Shown here in pieces: positions 1 through 5,872 of a stretch of DNA of 6,711 bases (position 1 is the first letter of the stretch; every line of letters begins with the position of its first letter). The stretch lies in assembly GCA_937923265.1 (NCBI GenBank), contig CALAJY010000043.1, positions 1 through 6,711 of the forward strand, read 5' to 3'. The notes beneath the pieces were generated by a model. That model was not told the DNA's origin and made no database searches. It saw nothing but the letters and a program-made list of their open reading frames with translations. The stretch comes from an uncultured Tissierellia bacterium. Lineage in GTDB: Bacteria; Bacillota; Clostridia; Tissierellales; Peptoniphilaceae. Position numbers and translations under genes: made by a program.

Positions 1-50
1 CCCAGGGGAACCCCACCCTGGGAAATCCCCTTTTTCGCACTTTCCCAGGG
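1..50 (-). repeat. 43-bp palindromic repeat unit, array running off the left edge
   Basis: Read on the minus strand, positions 50 to 8 form one complete 43-bp unit. It starts CCCTGGGAAA, has a GC-rich centre, then TTTCCCAGGG, and ends GGTTC. Positions 7 to 1 (CCCTGGG) begin a second unit that is cut by the window edge. The two 10-base arms CCCTGGGAAA and TTTCCCAGGG are perfectly complementary. The unit has the same length and layout as the three tandem units at 4141-4269, in the opposite orientation. It lies beyond the terminator of the minus-strand operon, so it is intergenic. The family is not one I can name. Confidence 0.85.
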
Positions 51-146
51 GAACCGGCCCTGACTTTATACTTGCTTTCTCCCGCAGGCGACTTCTTGCC
101 ATTCGCCTTCGTGCTTCGCACTCGTCTCATGGGAAGTCTTTGCGAA

Positions 147-202
147 TGGAATGAGTAACCAACACGCTCGCCGCTTTGCTGCTCACTTGTTGGACCATTC
201 CA
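147..202. other. Imperfect inverted repeat in the intergenic gap
   Basis: TGGAATG (147-153) can pair with CATTCCA (196-202), and CCAACA (159-164) with TGTTGG (188-193). An asymmetric internal loop separates the two helices and a 23-base loop caps them. No T-tract follows on either strand, so it does not look like a terminator. It could be the remains of an element or part of a small RNA, or chance. Nothing else could be supported in 51-240. Confidence 0.25.
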
Positions 203-246
203 CCCCTTGCTTCGGGAATTTCTTCCTCCGATTCCCTTCCCTGTTC

Positions 247-281
247 AAAAAGATCGGCGAGGGGTCTTCCTTCGCCGATCT
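247..281 (-). terminator. Intrinsic terminator of the five-gene operon
   Basis: A perfect 10-bp stem (AGATCGGCGA at 251-260 with TCGCCGATCT at 272-281) and an 11-base loop. On the minus strand it is followed directly by a run of five Ts (complement of 247-251). It begins 2 bases past the reductase stop codon, as expected for the operon's 3' end. Confidence 0.88.
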
Positions 282-283
282 CC

Positions 284-1165
284 TTATTTTTTCTTCGCAT
301 CTAAATATCGGCACGCCGCCAAAGCAGCAACCTGTCCCTCGCCAATGGCTTTCGAAAGCTGGTAAGGCCAGCCGGTCAAGTCACCTGCCGCATAAATGCC
401 TGGGAAATTCGTCTCCATCAGGCGCGACACCTGCACATGACCCTCTTCCATGGTGAGACCGGGAGCCAAAAGGTCGACCGGAAGAGCCTCTCGGAGGAAG
501 AAGAAACCATCCGCTTCCAGCCTGCGGTTTGCGAACACCAGGGTGGTCGCCCTATCCTTGCCCTCCAGGGTCATGGGTGCATCCTGGATACATGCCATCG
601 GAAAATGATCCGGTGGCTCTTGTCCCGTGCGGTTCACAAAGACAATCTCTGCTGCCAACTCCTGCAAATACCGGGCTTCCTGAAAACTGTCCTCACTGTA
701 ACCCACGACCAAAAGGCGTTTTCCCCGGTAGAGGCTTCCGTCACAGGTGGCACAGTAACTGACCCCCCGGCCTAAAAATTGCTCTTCGCCGGGGAGGGGA
801 GTTCCATGACGCACCCCCGTTGCCAGGATGACCGCTCCCGACTGAAGAATGCGCTGGTCCGAAAGGAGCAGACCAATCTTCTCTCCCATGGGCAAGACAT
901 TTTGAACCCGGTCCTGTTGATAGGAAAAGGTTGATGCCCGGCTTTCTACCTGCTTCTGAAAGAGAGATAATAGCTCCCTGCCCGGTTTCCCTTCATGGCC
1001 CAGGGAATTTCGAATTACCGGAGCTTGGTCCATGCTCGAAGACCGCTTTCCAAAGACCACCACCCTCTTATTCCGAATGCCGGCATTGAGAGCGGCCGAC
1101 CATCCCGCCGGTCCATCTCCCACAATGGCAAGGTCAATCTCCCTCTCGTTTTCCTTTGCTTCCAT
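284..1165 (-). CDS. trxB: Thioredoxin-reductase-like flavoprotein with degraded NADPH motifs
   Basis: This 293-residue protein has the usual length and order of a low-Mr thioredoxin reductase. The N-terminal FAD dinucleotide-binding motif GDGPAG is at 16-21, an ATG motif at 115-117, and the redox-active pair CATC at 138-141 followed by DG. The C-terminal FAD motif AAGD is at 259-262, followed by TGWPYQLSKAIGEG. It should pass electrons through FAD and the disulfide to the thioredoxin encoded just upstream. In the central pyridine-nucleotide domain, the usual GGGxSA is replaced by GYSEDS (155-160) and the usual HRRxxxR by a segment starting NRTGQE (178-183). Canonical enzymes use these to bind NADPH. 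Clostridial ferredoxin-dependent flavin thioredoxin reductases (FFTR) are known to lack both, so a ferredoxin donor is a reasonable inference, not shown. The ATG start overlaps the thioredoxin stop (TAATG), with GGAGGAG a few bases upstream. The call as a TrxR-fold enzyme is firm; the donor and exact substrate are not. Confidence 0.9.
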   Translation of the reverse strand: MEAKENEREIDLAIVGDGPAGWSAALNAGIRNKRVVVFGKRSSSMDQAPVIRNSLGHEGKPGRELLSLFQKQVESRASTFSYQQDRVQNVLPMGEKIGLLLSDQRILQSGAVILATGVRHGTPLPGEEQFLGRGVSYCATCDGSLYRGKRLLVVGYSEDSFQEARYLQELAAEIVFVNRTGQEPPDHFPMACIQDAPMTLEGKDRATTLVFANRRLEADGFFFLREALPVDLLAPGLTMEEGHVQVSRLMETNFPGIYAAGDLTGWPYQLSKAIGEGQVAALAACRYLDAKKK

Positions 1166-1473
1166 TAGGAAAGCTCCTCCAGCGTTGCTCGAATCCGAGA
1201 CTCGGGCTGCAAGCCGACCATCTGTTCCAGCTTTTTCCCATCGCGGAAGATCAGCATGGTAGGCACACTCATGATCCCATACTCTGCGGCTAACACCGGC
1301 TGCTGGTCAATGTCCACGGAAAAGAGCTTGTATCCGTCTTCTGCAATGCGCTCCAGAATGGGATGAAGCATCTGACAGGGCCCACACCAGCTGGCATTGA
1401 AATCCACCAAAATGAGGCCCTCGCCTCCCAACACCCGGTCTTTAAATTCCTGGCGATCAATTTCTTGAATCAT
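1165..1473 (-). CDS. trxA: Thioredoxin
   Basis: A 102-residue cytosolic protein-disulfide reductant of standard thioredoxin length. The active site WCGPC is at residues 29-33, preceded by VDFNAS. The conserved cis-proline (P71) lies in SVPTM, and the C-terminal half carries the expected FRDGKK turn and a final helix. There is no signal peptide. Its stop codon overlaps the start of the reductase gene by one base, which implies translational coupling and a dedicated thioredoxin/reductase pair. The ATG at 1471-1473 is preceded by AAGGAGAGG (complement of 1477-1485). The 93-bp gap upstream holds a repeat copy and no clear promoter, so the gene is probably read through from the operon. Confidence 0.96.
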   Translation of the reverse strand: MIQEIDRQEFKDRVLGGEGLILVDFNASWCGPCQMLHPILERIAEDGYKLFSVDIDQQPVLAAEYGIMSVPTMLIFRDGKKLEQMVGLQPESRIRATLEELS

Positions 1474-1514
1474 CTTCCTCTCCTTCCTATTTCGATTGGC
1501 ACTGTTCCGACTGA

Positions 1515-1563
1515 CCCGGGGGACTCCACCCGGGGATGCCCCGGCTTTTCACGTTTCCCGGGG
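1515..1563 (-). repeat. Diverged copy of the 43-bp palindromic repeat inside the operon
   Basis: Read on the minus strand, 1563 to 1522 gives a 42-bp unit beginning CCCCGGGAAA. It continues through GCCGGGGCATCCCCGGG and ends GGTGGAGTC, followed by the CCCCGGG start of a next unit (1521-1515). It aligns along its length with the units at 4141-4269 (same GGTGGAGTC end and central CCGGGG) with one base missing. Here the arms are CCCCGGG instead of CCCTGGG/CCCAGGG, so a T-A pair has become C-G on both sides and pairing is kept. It fills the gap between the unknown gene and the thioredoxin gene, in the direction of operon transcription. Confidence 0.75.
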
Positions 1564-1566
1564 CAC

Positions 1567-2385
1567 TCAGTCCTTCGTGCGACCGAGGACCCACTCCGTC
1601 CAACGCTTCTCATTCACCCGGTCCGCGAGATAGATGTCATGACCCTCGGTGAAGTGCAGCCACCCTCTCTCTTCTCCCGTCGTATGGATATGAACCCCCT
1701 TTTCCTCTAAGACAAAGGCTTGCGGCTCGACGTAAAGATACAGGAGAAGGAGGGGATTTTCATCAAAATGAGGGTGATCGGGAAAGGCCTCCCCATGATC
1801 ATGGGCCCGCTTCCGACGATCTTTCAAAAAGGACTCCCACTGCTTTTCCAGTTCCGGGATGTGTTCCAGGGTCTGGGCGAGGTTTGGATGGAGCACCACC
1901 CGCTGTCTTCCCAAATGGAAGAGATCCTCCCAGATTTCCGGGGACGCAACGGTACCTACCGTTTTTATCATTCCCTCCCCATATTCGACCGCCTCTCCCA
2001 GATGAAAGAGGAGCCAATCACAGGCGGCGGGAAGATCCCAGTCCTGTTCCTGAGAGAGCTTCCAGGCTTTCCAGAGCAGGTGGGGATTGTTCCAGAGAAG
2101 GAGGTCGCAGACCCCGGTATCCATCAGTCCCATCGCGAGACTTCGCTCCCCCTGTTCCTCTTCCTCCCATTGGGGGATGTGAGGGGAGGAGGTGATGAGG
2201 GGAAGCACCATGCCCCACTCCCGCAGGAGTTCAGGCACACAGGCACTCATGGTATTTCTTGCCTCCGAGATCCCGCAAATCTCATAGCTTTCTTCTTGGG
2301 AGGCCCGCCACAGGGCAAACTCCTCCGACAGGCTCAGCCCTCCATGGATCCAGAGTTCTCGAAGATTCTCATCCCTTCTTTCCAT
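1567..2385 (-). CDS. Hypothetical acidic, Trp-rich protein
   Basis: I do not recognise this 272-residue protein. It has no signal peptide or convincing membrane segment, and reads as a soluble, mostly helical, acidic cytosolic protein. It is rich in tryptophan (many WE, LW and EW pairs) and has an EEEE stretch near residue 75. A charged segment with several His and Asp residues (HDHGEAFPDHPHFDEN) sits around residues 194-209, followed by a hydrophobic LLLLYLYV strand and a C-terminal part that looks like mixed beta strands (VHIHTTGEERGWLHF). The four cysteines are scattered and make no obvious metal site. The gene starts 15 bp after the HAD phosphatase stop, with an AGGAAGAG-like ribosome binding site, and lies in the same direction as both neighbours, which supports it being real. 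Position before thioredoxin and reductase genes does not fix a function. Confidence 0.82.
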   Translation of the reverse strand: MERRDENLRELWIHGGLSLSEEFALWRASQEESYEICGISEARNTMSACVPELLREWGMVLPLITSSPHIPQWEEEEQGERSLAMGLMDTGVCDLLLWNNPHLLWKAWKLSQEQDWDLPAACDWLLFHLGEAVEYGEGMIKTVGTVASPEIWEDLFHLGRQRVVLHPNLAQTLEHIPELEKQWESFLKDRRKRAHDHGEAFPDHPHFDENPLLLLYLYVEPQAFVLEEKGVHIHTTGEERGWLHFTEGHDIYLADRVNEKRWTEWVLGRTKD

Positions 2386-2400
2386 CAGTACACTCTCTTC

Positions 2401-3087
2401 CTAGTTCGCTTCCAAAAGACCCCGACTCGCCAACGCATGGCCCAATTCCTCAACCGAATCCACGAGCTCCGCTTGGGAAAAGCGAGCCAGCTGGTCCCGA
2501 CTCCGATAGCCATAGGTGACAAGCACCGTGTCCAATCCCGCATTCTCGCCGGTCATGCCATCCACATCGCTGTCCCCCACATAGACCACCTGCTCGGCCT
2601 CCGCTCCCATGTCCTGAAGGAGCCGATCCATGCAGGCCTTATCGGGCTTGCGCGGAATTTCCTCCAAAAAGCCGCGGATGAAAGAAAAAAATCCCTCGCC
2701 GAAAAAGTGCTCCACCACCCTTTTCGCAATTCCATCCGGTTTATTGGAAAAAACCGCCAGGCGACAACCATGATCCTTGAGGGCCTTCAAAAGCACCTCC
2801 ATGCCGGGATAGGGCCGGGTCATGGGCAGGGGATCCTCAAAATAGCTCTCATTATAATCATCCAATAAGGCCGTGACACGGTCCCCGTCCATGTTCGGAT
2901 CGCTGTCCGCCACCGCCTTTTCCACCAAATAACGGGAACTGTTGCCCACATATTCCAGGACCTTTTCCCTCGAGATCGCCTGCAGACCATACTCCACAAG
3001 CGTCTTGTTCAAATGGTAAGCAATCGATTCAATCGTATATAACAGTGTTCCATCCAGGTCGAACACCACAACATTCTTCTTGGTCAT
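2401..3087 (-). CDS. HAD-superfamily phosphatase, phosphoglycolate-phosphatase-like
   Basis: All four HAD motifs are visible in this 228-residue protein. Motif I is DLDGT at 10-14, with nucleophile D10 and acid/base D12. Motif II is the serine of FSNKP (S114). Motif III is the lysine of RKPDK (K147). Motif IV is GDSDVDG at 171-177, with Mg-binding D172 and D176. A helical cap of about 70 residues between motif I and residue 90 is the C1 type of the Gph/PpaX/beta-phosphoglucomutase group. The lack of extra domains and the SNKP motif fit a small-molecule phosphatase such as phosphoglycolate or pyrophosphate phosphatase; the substrate cannot be read from sequence. The start overlaps the methyltransferase stop (ATGA), with an AGAAGGAA ribosome binding site inside the upstream gene. 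It is cytosolic, and the operon position gives no clear substrate clue. Confidence 0.93.
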   Translation of the reverse strand: MTKKNVVVFDLDGTLLYTIESIAYHLNKTLVEYGLQAISREKVLEYVGNSSRYLVEKAVADSDPNMDGDRVTALLDDYNESYFEDPLPMTRPYPGMEVLLKALKDHGCRLAVFSNKPDGIAKRVVEHFFGEGFFSFIRGFLEEIPRKPDKACMDRLLQDMGAEAEQVVYVGDSDVDGMTGENAGLDTVLVTYGYRSRDQLARFSQAELVDSVEELGHALASRGLLEAN

Positions 3088-3812
3088 TCCTTCGTTTCCT
3101 TCTTCAAAAAATTTTGTACCTGATAGAGCCCAATGGCCACCGCTGTCGTCAAATTCAGGGAATCCACATCCTCCGACTGAGGAATCATGACCCCCTTTCC
3201 GAAGCGTGCCATTTCCGGGGGCAGGCCCCGCCCCTCATTTCCGAAGACCAGGGACCAGGGTTCCTCCACCGCAAGCCGGGGCAACGTCTCCGCCTTTTCC
3301 GACAGCATAAAAAGGTAGAGCTTTCGCCCACTCCCGAACGCTTGCAGGTAGTCCTCCATGCAGGCAAAATGTTCATGCCGCAAATAGAACAAAGCCCCCA
3401 TGCTGGCTCTTACCGTCCTCGGATCATGGTAATCGCAGCAGTTGCCGATGGTAACCAGATCTCTGCAGTCCATCGCCAGCATCGTTCGGCAGATGTTTCC
3501 CAGGTTCCCCATGTCTGAGATTTCATGGAGGACCACATGATTCCCCCCATAAACCGGGGAGGTCTCCTTGCGGAAAATGCCAATCACATAGGTATTTCCC
3601 TTATGGGCAAGCCGATCCACTTCCTTGTCCCCCAGGCGATACGGCAGGCCCTTTTCCTCCAATCTCCGGATCAGCTCCTCTTTTTGGCGAAACTCCGGAG
3701 AAATCAGAATCTCTTCCACCAAATCCGCCCTTTGATCGATGAGTTCCATCGTAGGAAAGGGTCCCAGCGTGTAGGAATAGGGGGCGTCCTTGTTGTAGCG
3801 TTTCCAGTGCAT
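3084..3812 (-). CDS. SpoU/TrmH-family (SPOUT) RNA 2'-O-methyltransferase
   Basis: From the ATG at 3810-3812 this is a 242-residue protein. The N-terminal 90 residues match the substrate-recognition region seen in RlmB/TrmH-type enzymes (RADLVEEILISPEF, then a short basic segment). The C-terminal SPOUT knot follows: motif 1 NLGNICRT at 103-110 with the catalytic-type arginine R109, motif 2 GNEGRGL at 191-197, and motif 3 SLNLTTAVAIGLY at 218-230. These enzymes methylate a ribose 2'-OH in rRNA or tRNA using S-adenosylmethionine. Which RNA is unknown; motif 1 reads EISDMGNLG rather than the commoner DPxNxG, so a specific RlmB or TrmH name is not justified. It is the first gene of the operon. An upstream in-frame TTG at 3831-3833 would add seven residues but has only a poor ribosome binding site, while the ATG has a good one. 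Confidence 0.93.
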   Translation of the reverse strand: MHWKRYNKDAPYSYTLGPFPTMELIDQRADLVEEILISPEFRQKEELIRRLEEKGLPYRLGDKEVDRLAHKGNTYVIGIFRKETSPVYGGNHVVLHEISDMGNLGNICRTMLAMDCRDLVTIGNCCDYHDPRTVRASMGALFYLRHEHFACMEDYLQAFGSGRKLYLFMLSEKAETLPRLAVEEPWSLVFGNEGRGLPPEMARFGKGVMIPQSEDVDSLNLTTAVAIGLYQVQNFLKKETKE

Positions 3813-3815
3813 GAT

Positions 3816-3823
3816 CCTCTCCT
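3816..3823 (-). promoter_or_regulatory. Ribosome binding site deciding the methyltransferase start
   Basis: Minus-strand AGGAGAGG lies 3 bases before the ATG at 3810-3812, with the GGAG core 6 bases from it. The in-frame TTG at 3831-3833 has no such match upstream, so the ATG is preferred. Confidence 0.8.
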
Positions 3824-3854
3824 CTCTTGGCAATTCGGCAGCTTTCTACCAACT

Positions 3855-3880
3855 ATTTTACCATAGGGGGCCAAATTCAA
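3855..3880 (-). promoter_or_regulatory. Candidate extended -10 promoter for the five-gene operon
   Basis: On the minus strand, TGGTAAAAT (complement of 3855-3863) is an extended -10 element (TG-n-TAAAAT). TTGAAT (complement of 3875-3880) is a possible -35, with a short 14-base spacer. The extended -10 may make up for the spacing. Predicted transcription would start near 3848, giving a leader of about 35 bases before the methyltransferase ATG. Confidence 0.5.
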
Positions 3881-3882
3881 GG

Positions 3883-3888
3883 TATAAT
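3883..3888 (+). promoter_or_regulatory. Perfect TATAAT box, possible plus-strand promoter
   Basis: A consensus -10 hexamer on the plus strand, divergent from the operon promoter. The only -35-like match (TTTACC at 3857-3862) has a 20-base spacer, so support is weak. If real, it would transcribe the repeat arrays as a leader of about 500 bases for pncB. No clearly better promoter was seen closer to pncB. Confidence 0.25.
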
Positions 3889-4014
3889 CAAGCTAGAAAC
3901 CCAACCAAACAGCAAGCTCCCGGCGGCTTACCGGCCCGGCACGATCGGGGATCATGGGAGTCGCTCACGAAACGAATTGCCCCAATCCCCGGACATCTTC
4001 CCCCCACCCGAAAA

Positions 4015-4026
4015 GGGTCATGACCC
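4015..4026. promoter_or_regulatory. Perfect 12-bp palindrome GGGTCATGACCC
   Basis: A perfect inverted repeat without spacer, left of the two repeat arrays. Nearly the same sequence with one extra central base occurs at 4342-4354 just before pncB. Possible binding site for a dimeric regulator, or an element boundary; no regulator is assigned. The stretch 3889-4014 before it shows nothing I can support. Confidence 0.4.
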
Positions 4027-4060
4027 GGATAGGGTCCGAAGGGAGACCACGTGCCGGAGG

Positions 4061-4140
4061 CGGGCGAGCACGAAAATAGAGGCGAGCCGGGACCGGGCGC
4101 CGGGCGAGCACAACAGCGGAGGCGAACCGGGACCGAGGTA
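4061..4140 (+). repeat. Two tandem 40-bp direct repeats
   Basis: Positions 4061-4100 and 4101-4140 both start CGGGCGAGCAC and share GGCGA-CCGGGACCG at the same offset. By hand count 30 of 40 positions match, with the differences clustered in an A-rich to GC-rich middle. The second unit abuts the first 43-bp repeat unit. The period is not a multiple of 3, and no gene was seen here. Confidence 0.75.
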
Positions 4141-4272
4141 CCCTGGGAAAGTGCAAAATCCGGGGTTTCCCAGGGGTAAGGTCCCCTGGGAAAAGGGTAA
4201 ATCCGGGGTTTCTCAGGGGTGGAGTCCCCTGGGAAAATGCCAAAACCGGGGTTTCCCAGGGGTGGCGTCCCC
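4141..4272 (+). repeat. Three tandem 43-bp palindromic repeats upstream of pncB
   Basis: Units start at 4141, 4184 and 4227, exactly 43 bp apart, followed by the first CCC of a broken fourth. By hand count unit 1 matches unit 3 at 37 of 43 positions and unit 2 at 35. Each unit carries CCCTGGGAAA and, 15 bases on, TTTCCCAGGG, a 10-bp stem (unit 2 has TTTCTCAGGG, a G-U wobble if read as plus-strand RNA). Across unit junctions, CCCAGGGG or TCAGGGG and CCCCTGGG form a second, competing stem with a 6-base loop. The 43-bp period breaks any reading frame, so it is not coding. It lies about 120 bp before the pncB start. Confidence 0.9.
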
Positions 4273-4341
4273 AAGAACCCCCGGACAAAGGAACCGGTTG
4301 GCTGACGCCCGCACGGATATTTTTTCTATGGCAGGAAAACA

Positions 4342-4354
4342 GGGTCATTGACCC
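4342..4354. promoter_or_regulatory. 13-bp palindrome GGGTCATTGACCC before pncB
   Basis: Six-base arms GGGTCA and TGACCC around one T, 35 bp before the pncB ATG. It matches the 12-bp palindrome at 4015-4026 apart from the centre. The location suits an operator controlling pncB, but the regulator is unknown. Confidence 0.4.
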
Positions 4355-4389
4355 GCTGAAAATAGCATACGAATTACGAAGGAGGAATC

Positions 4390-5856
4390 ATGAACGAACG
4401 GAAGGAAAGAAACCTGTCCATGTTGTGTGATTTTTATGAATTCACCATGGGCAACGGTTACCTGAAACAGGGGCTGGAGGATACCATCGCCTACTTCGAT
4501 ATGTATTACCGAAAAAATCCGGATGATGCCAGTTTCTCTATCTGTGCCGGCCTGGAGTCGGTGATCGATTACTTGGAAAACTTACAGTTCTCCGAGGAGG
4601 ATGTGGAATATCTCCGCTCCCGGGGCATCTTTGATAAAAAATTTCTGGACTATCTGGGGGACTTCCATTTCTCCTGCGATGTGTGGGCGGTTCCCGAGGG
4701 GAGTGTGGTCTTTCCGGGAGAGCCTCTGGTCACGGTGCGGGGACCCATTATTCAGACCAGCATCTTGGAGACCATGCTCCTGCTCACCATCAACCACCAG
4801 AGCATGATTGCCAGCAAGACCAATCGAATCGTACGAGCGGCCAATGGAAGACCCATCATGGAATTCGGGTCCCGTCGTGCCCAGGGTCCCGATGCGGCAA
4901 CGGATGGCGCCAAGGCCGCCTATATTGCGGGAGCCTGTGGCACCGCCAACACCTTAACCGACCTCCGCTATGGGGTGCCCGCCCTGGGAACCATGGCCCA
5001 TTCTTGGGTCATGATGTACCCAACGGAATTTGACGCCTTTAAGGCCTATGCGGAGACCTATCCCACCAACTGCGTTCTCCTGGTAGACACCTATGACACC
5101 TTGCGAAGCGGCGTTCCCAATGCCATCCGCACCTTTAAGGAAGTGCTGGAGCCCATGGGCTACCGGCCCGGTGGGATTCGCTTGGACTCGGGAGATATTG
5201 CCTACCTGTCCAAGCGGGCGCGACGGATGCTGGACGAGGCGGGCTTTGAAGACGCCACGATCGTGGCATCCAACTCCCTGGACGAATACAAGATCCAGGA
5301 CATCCTCTCGCAAGGGGCAAAAATCAACAGCTTCGGGGTGGGGGAAAATCTGATCACCTCGAAGACGGATCCCGTTTTCGGAGGCGTCTACAAGATCTGT
5401 GGCATTGAACGAAACGGCCGCTTCGAAGAGAAGATTAAAATCTCCGAGAACGTGGAAAAAATCACCACGCCCGGCTTCAAAAAATTCTACCGCCTCTACA
5501 ACAAAGAGGATCATAAGGCCATTGCCGATGTCATCACCCTTCATGATGAGGAGATTGCGGAAGACCAGCCCTATGATATCTTCCATCCCGTCTACACCTG
5601 GAAGCGCATGACCCTGGAGAACTACACCGCCAGACCCATGCAGGAGCAGATTTATGAGAACGGCAAGTTGGTCTACAAGCTTCCCAGTCTGGAGGAGCGC
5701 CGTGCCTACTGCGAACAGGAATTGGATACGCTCTGGGAAGAATACAAGCGCTTTGACAATCCCCATGAATACAAGGTGGACCTCTCCAAGGACCTTTGGG
5801 AACTGAAGCATAATATGCTGAATAAGGAAAAGGAAAAAGTGGACCATATTAAATAG
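4390..5856 (+). CDS. pncB: Nicotinate phosphoribosyltransferase
   Basis: A 488-residue cytosolic enzyme of the NAD salvage (Preiss-Handler) route, joining nicotinate and PRPP to nicotinate mononucleotide with ATP hydrolysis. The family's N-terminal signature is SMLCDFYEFTMGNGY (10-24). EFGSRRAQGPDAA begins at 158, and GTMAHSW at 200-206 holds the histidine (H204) that corresponds to the phosphorylated catalytic residue. LVDTYDT follows, then RLDSGD at 264-269 and FGVGENL from 315, which form the phosphoribosyl-binding barrel. The length fits the long bacterial PncB type, and the C-terminal extension is charged. AAGGAGG at 4379-4385 sits 4 bases before the ATG. The gene stands alone: it diverges from the methyltransferase operon, follows a 500-bp repeat-rich region and ends at a shared terminator. 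The two similar palindromes and the hairpin array upstream could regulate it. Confidence 0.97.
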   Translation: MNERKERNLSMLCDFYEFTMGNGYLKQGLEDTIAYFDMYYRKNPDDASFSICAGLESVIDYLENLQFSEEDVEYLRSRGIFDKKFLDYLGDFHFSCDVWAVPEGSVVFPGEPLVTVRGPIIQTSILETMLLLTINHQSMIASKTNRIVRAANGRPIMEFGSRRAQGPDAATDGAKAAYIAGACGTANTLTDLRYGVPALGTMAHSWVMMYPTEFDAFKAYAETYPTNCVLLVDTYDTLRSGVPNAIRTFKEVLEPMGYRPGGIRLDSGDIAYLSKRARRMLDEAGFEDATIVASNSLDEYKIQDILSQGAKINSFGVGENLITSKTDPVFGGVYKICGIERNGRFEEKIKISENVEKITTPGFKKFYRLYNKEDHKAIADVITLHDEEIAEDQPYDIFHPVYTWKRMTLENYTARPMQEQIYENGKLVYKLPSLEERRAYCEQELDTLWEEYKRFDNPHEYKVDLSKDLWELKHNMLNKEKEKVDHIK

Positions 5857-5872
5857 CTGCCGGATGCGCAAT

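Noticed and set aside
151..456. Short plus-strand open frame of 101 codons at the left
   Set aside because: It overlaps the operon terminator and the 3' end of the reductase gene in antisense, with no ribosome binding site or motif.
1720..2868. Long plus-strand open frame (382 codons) opposite the hypothetical and HAD genes
   Set aside because: It lies antisense to two well-supported minus-strand genes, one with all HAD motifs, shows no domain or good ribosome binding site, and its composition is that of a reversed coding strand.
3813..3833. TTG start at 3831-3833 for the methyltransferase
   Set aside because: The downstream ATG at 3810-3812 has a well-spaced AGGAGAGG site, while the TTG has only a weak match upstream.
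4141..4272. CRISPR array
   Set aside because: The whole 43-bp unit is repeated with little variable spacer sequence, the units are only 43 bp long, and no cas gene is present.
3827..4351. Open frames on both strands across the repeat region
   Set aside because: The repeats have 40- and 43-bp periods, so each unit is read in a different frame. No ribosome binding site or protein motif was seen; the frames are open because of the GC-rich composition.
4349..4377. TTGACC as a -35 element for pncB
   Set aside because: No good -10 hexamer lies 16-18 bases downstream, and transcription would start inside the ribosome binding site. It is better explained as part of the GGGTCATTGACCC palindrome.
4954..5871. 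Minus-strand open frame (305 codons) opposite pncB
   Set aside because: It is antisense to a clear pncB with intact catalytic motifs, runs into the shared terminator at its 5' end, and shows no recognisable domain.
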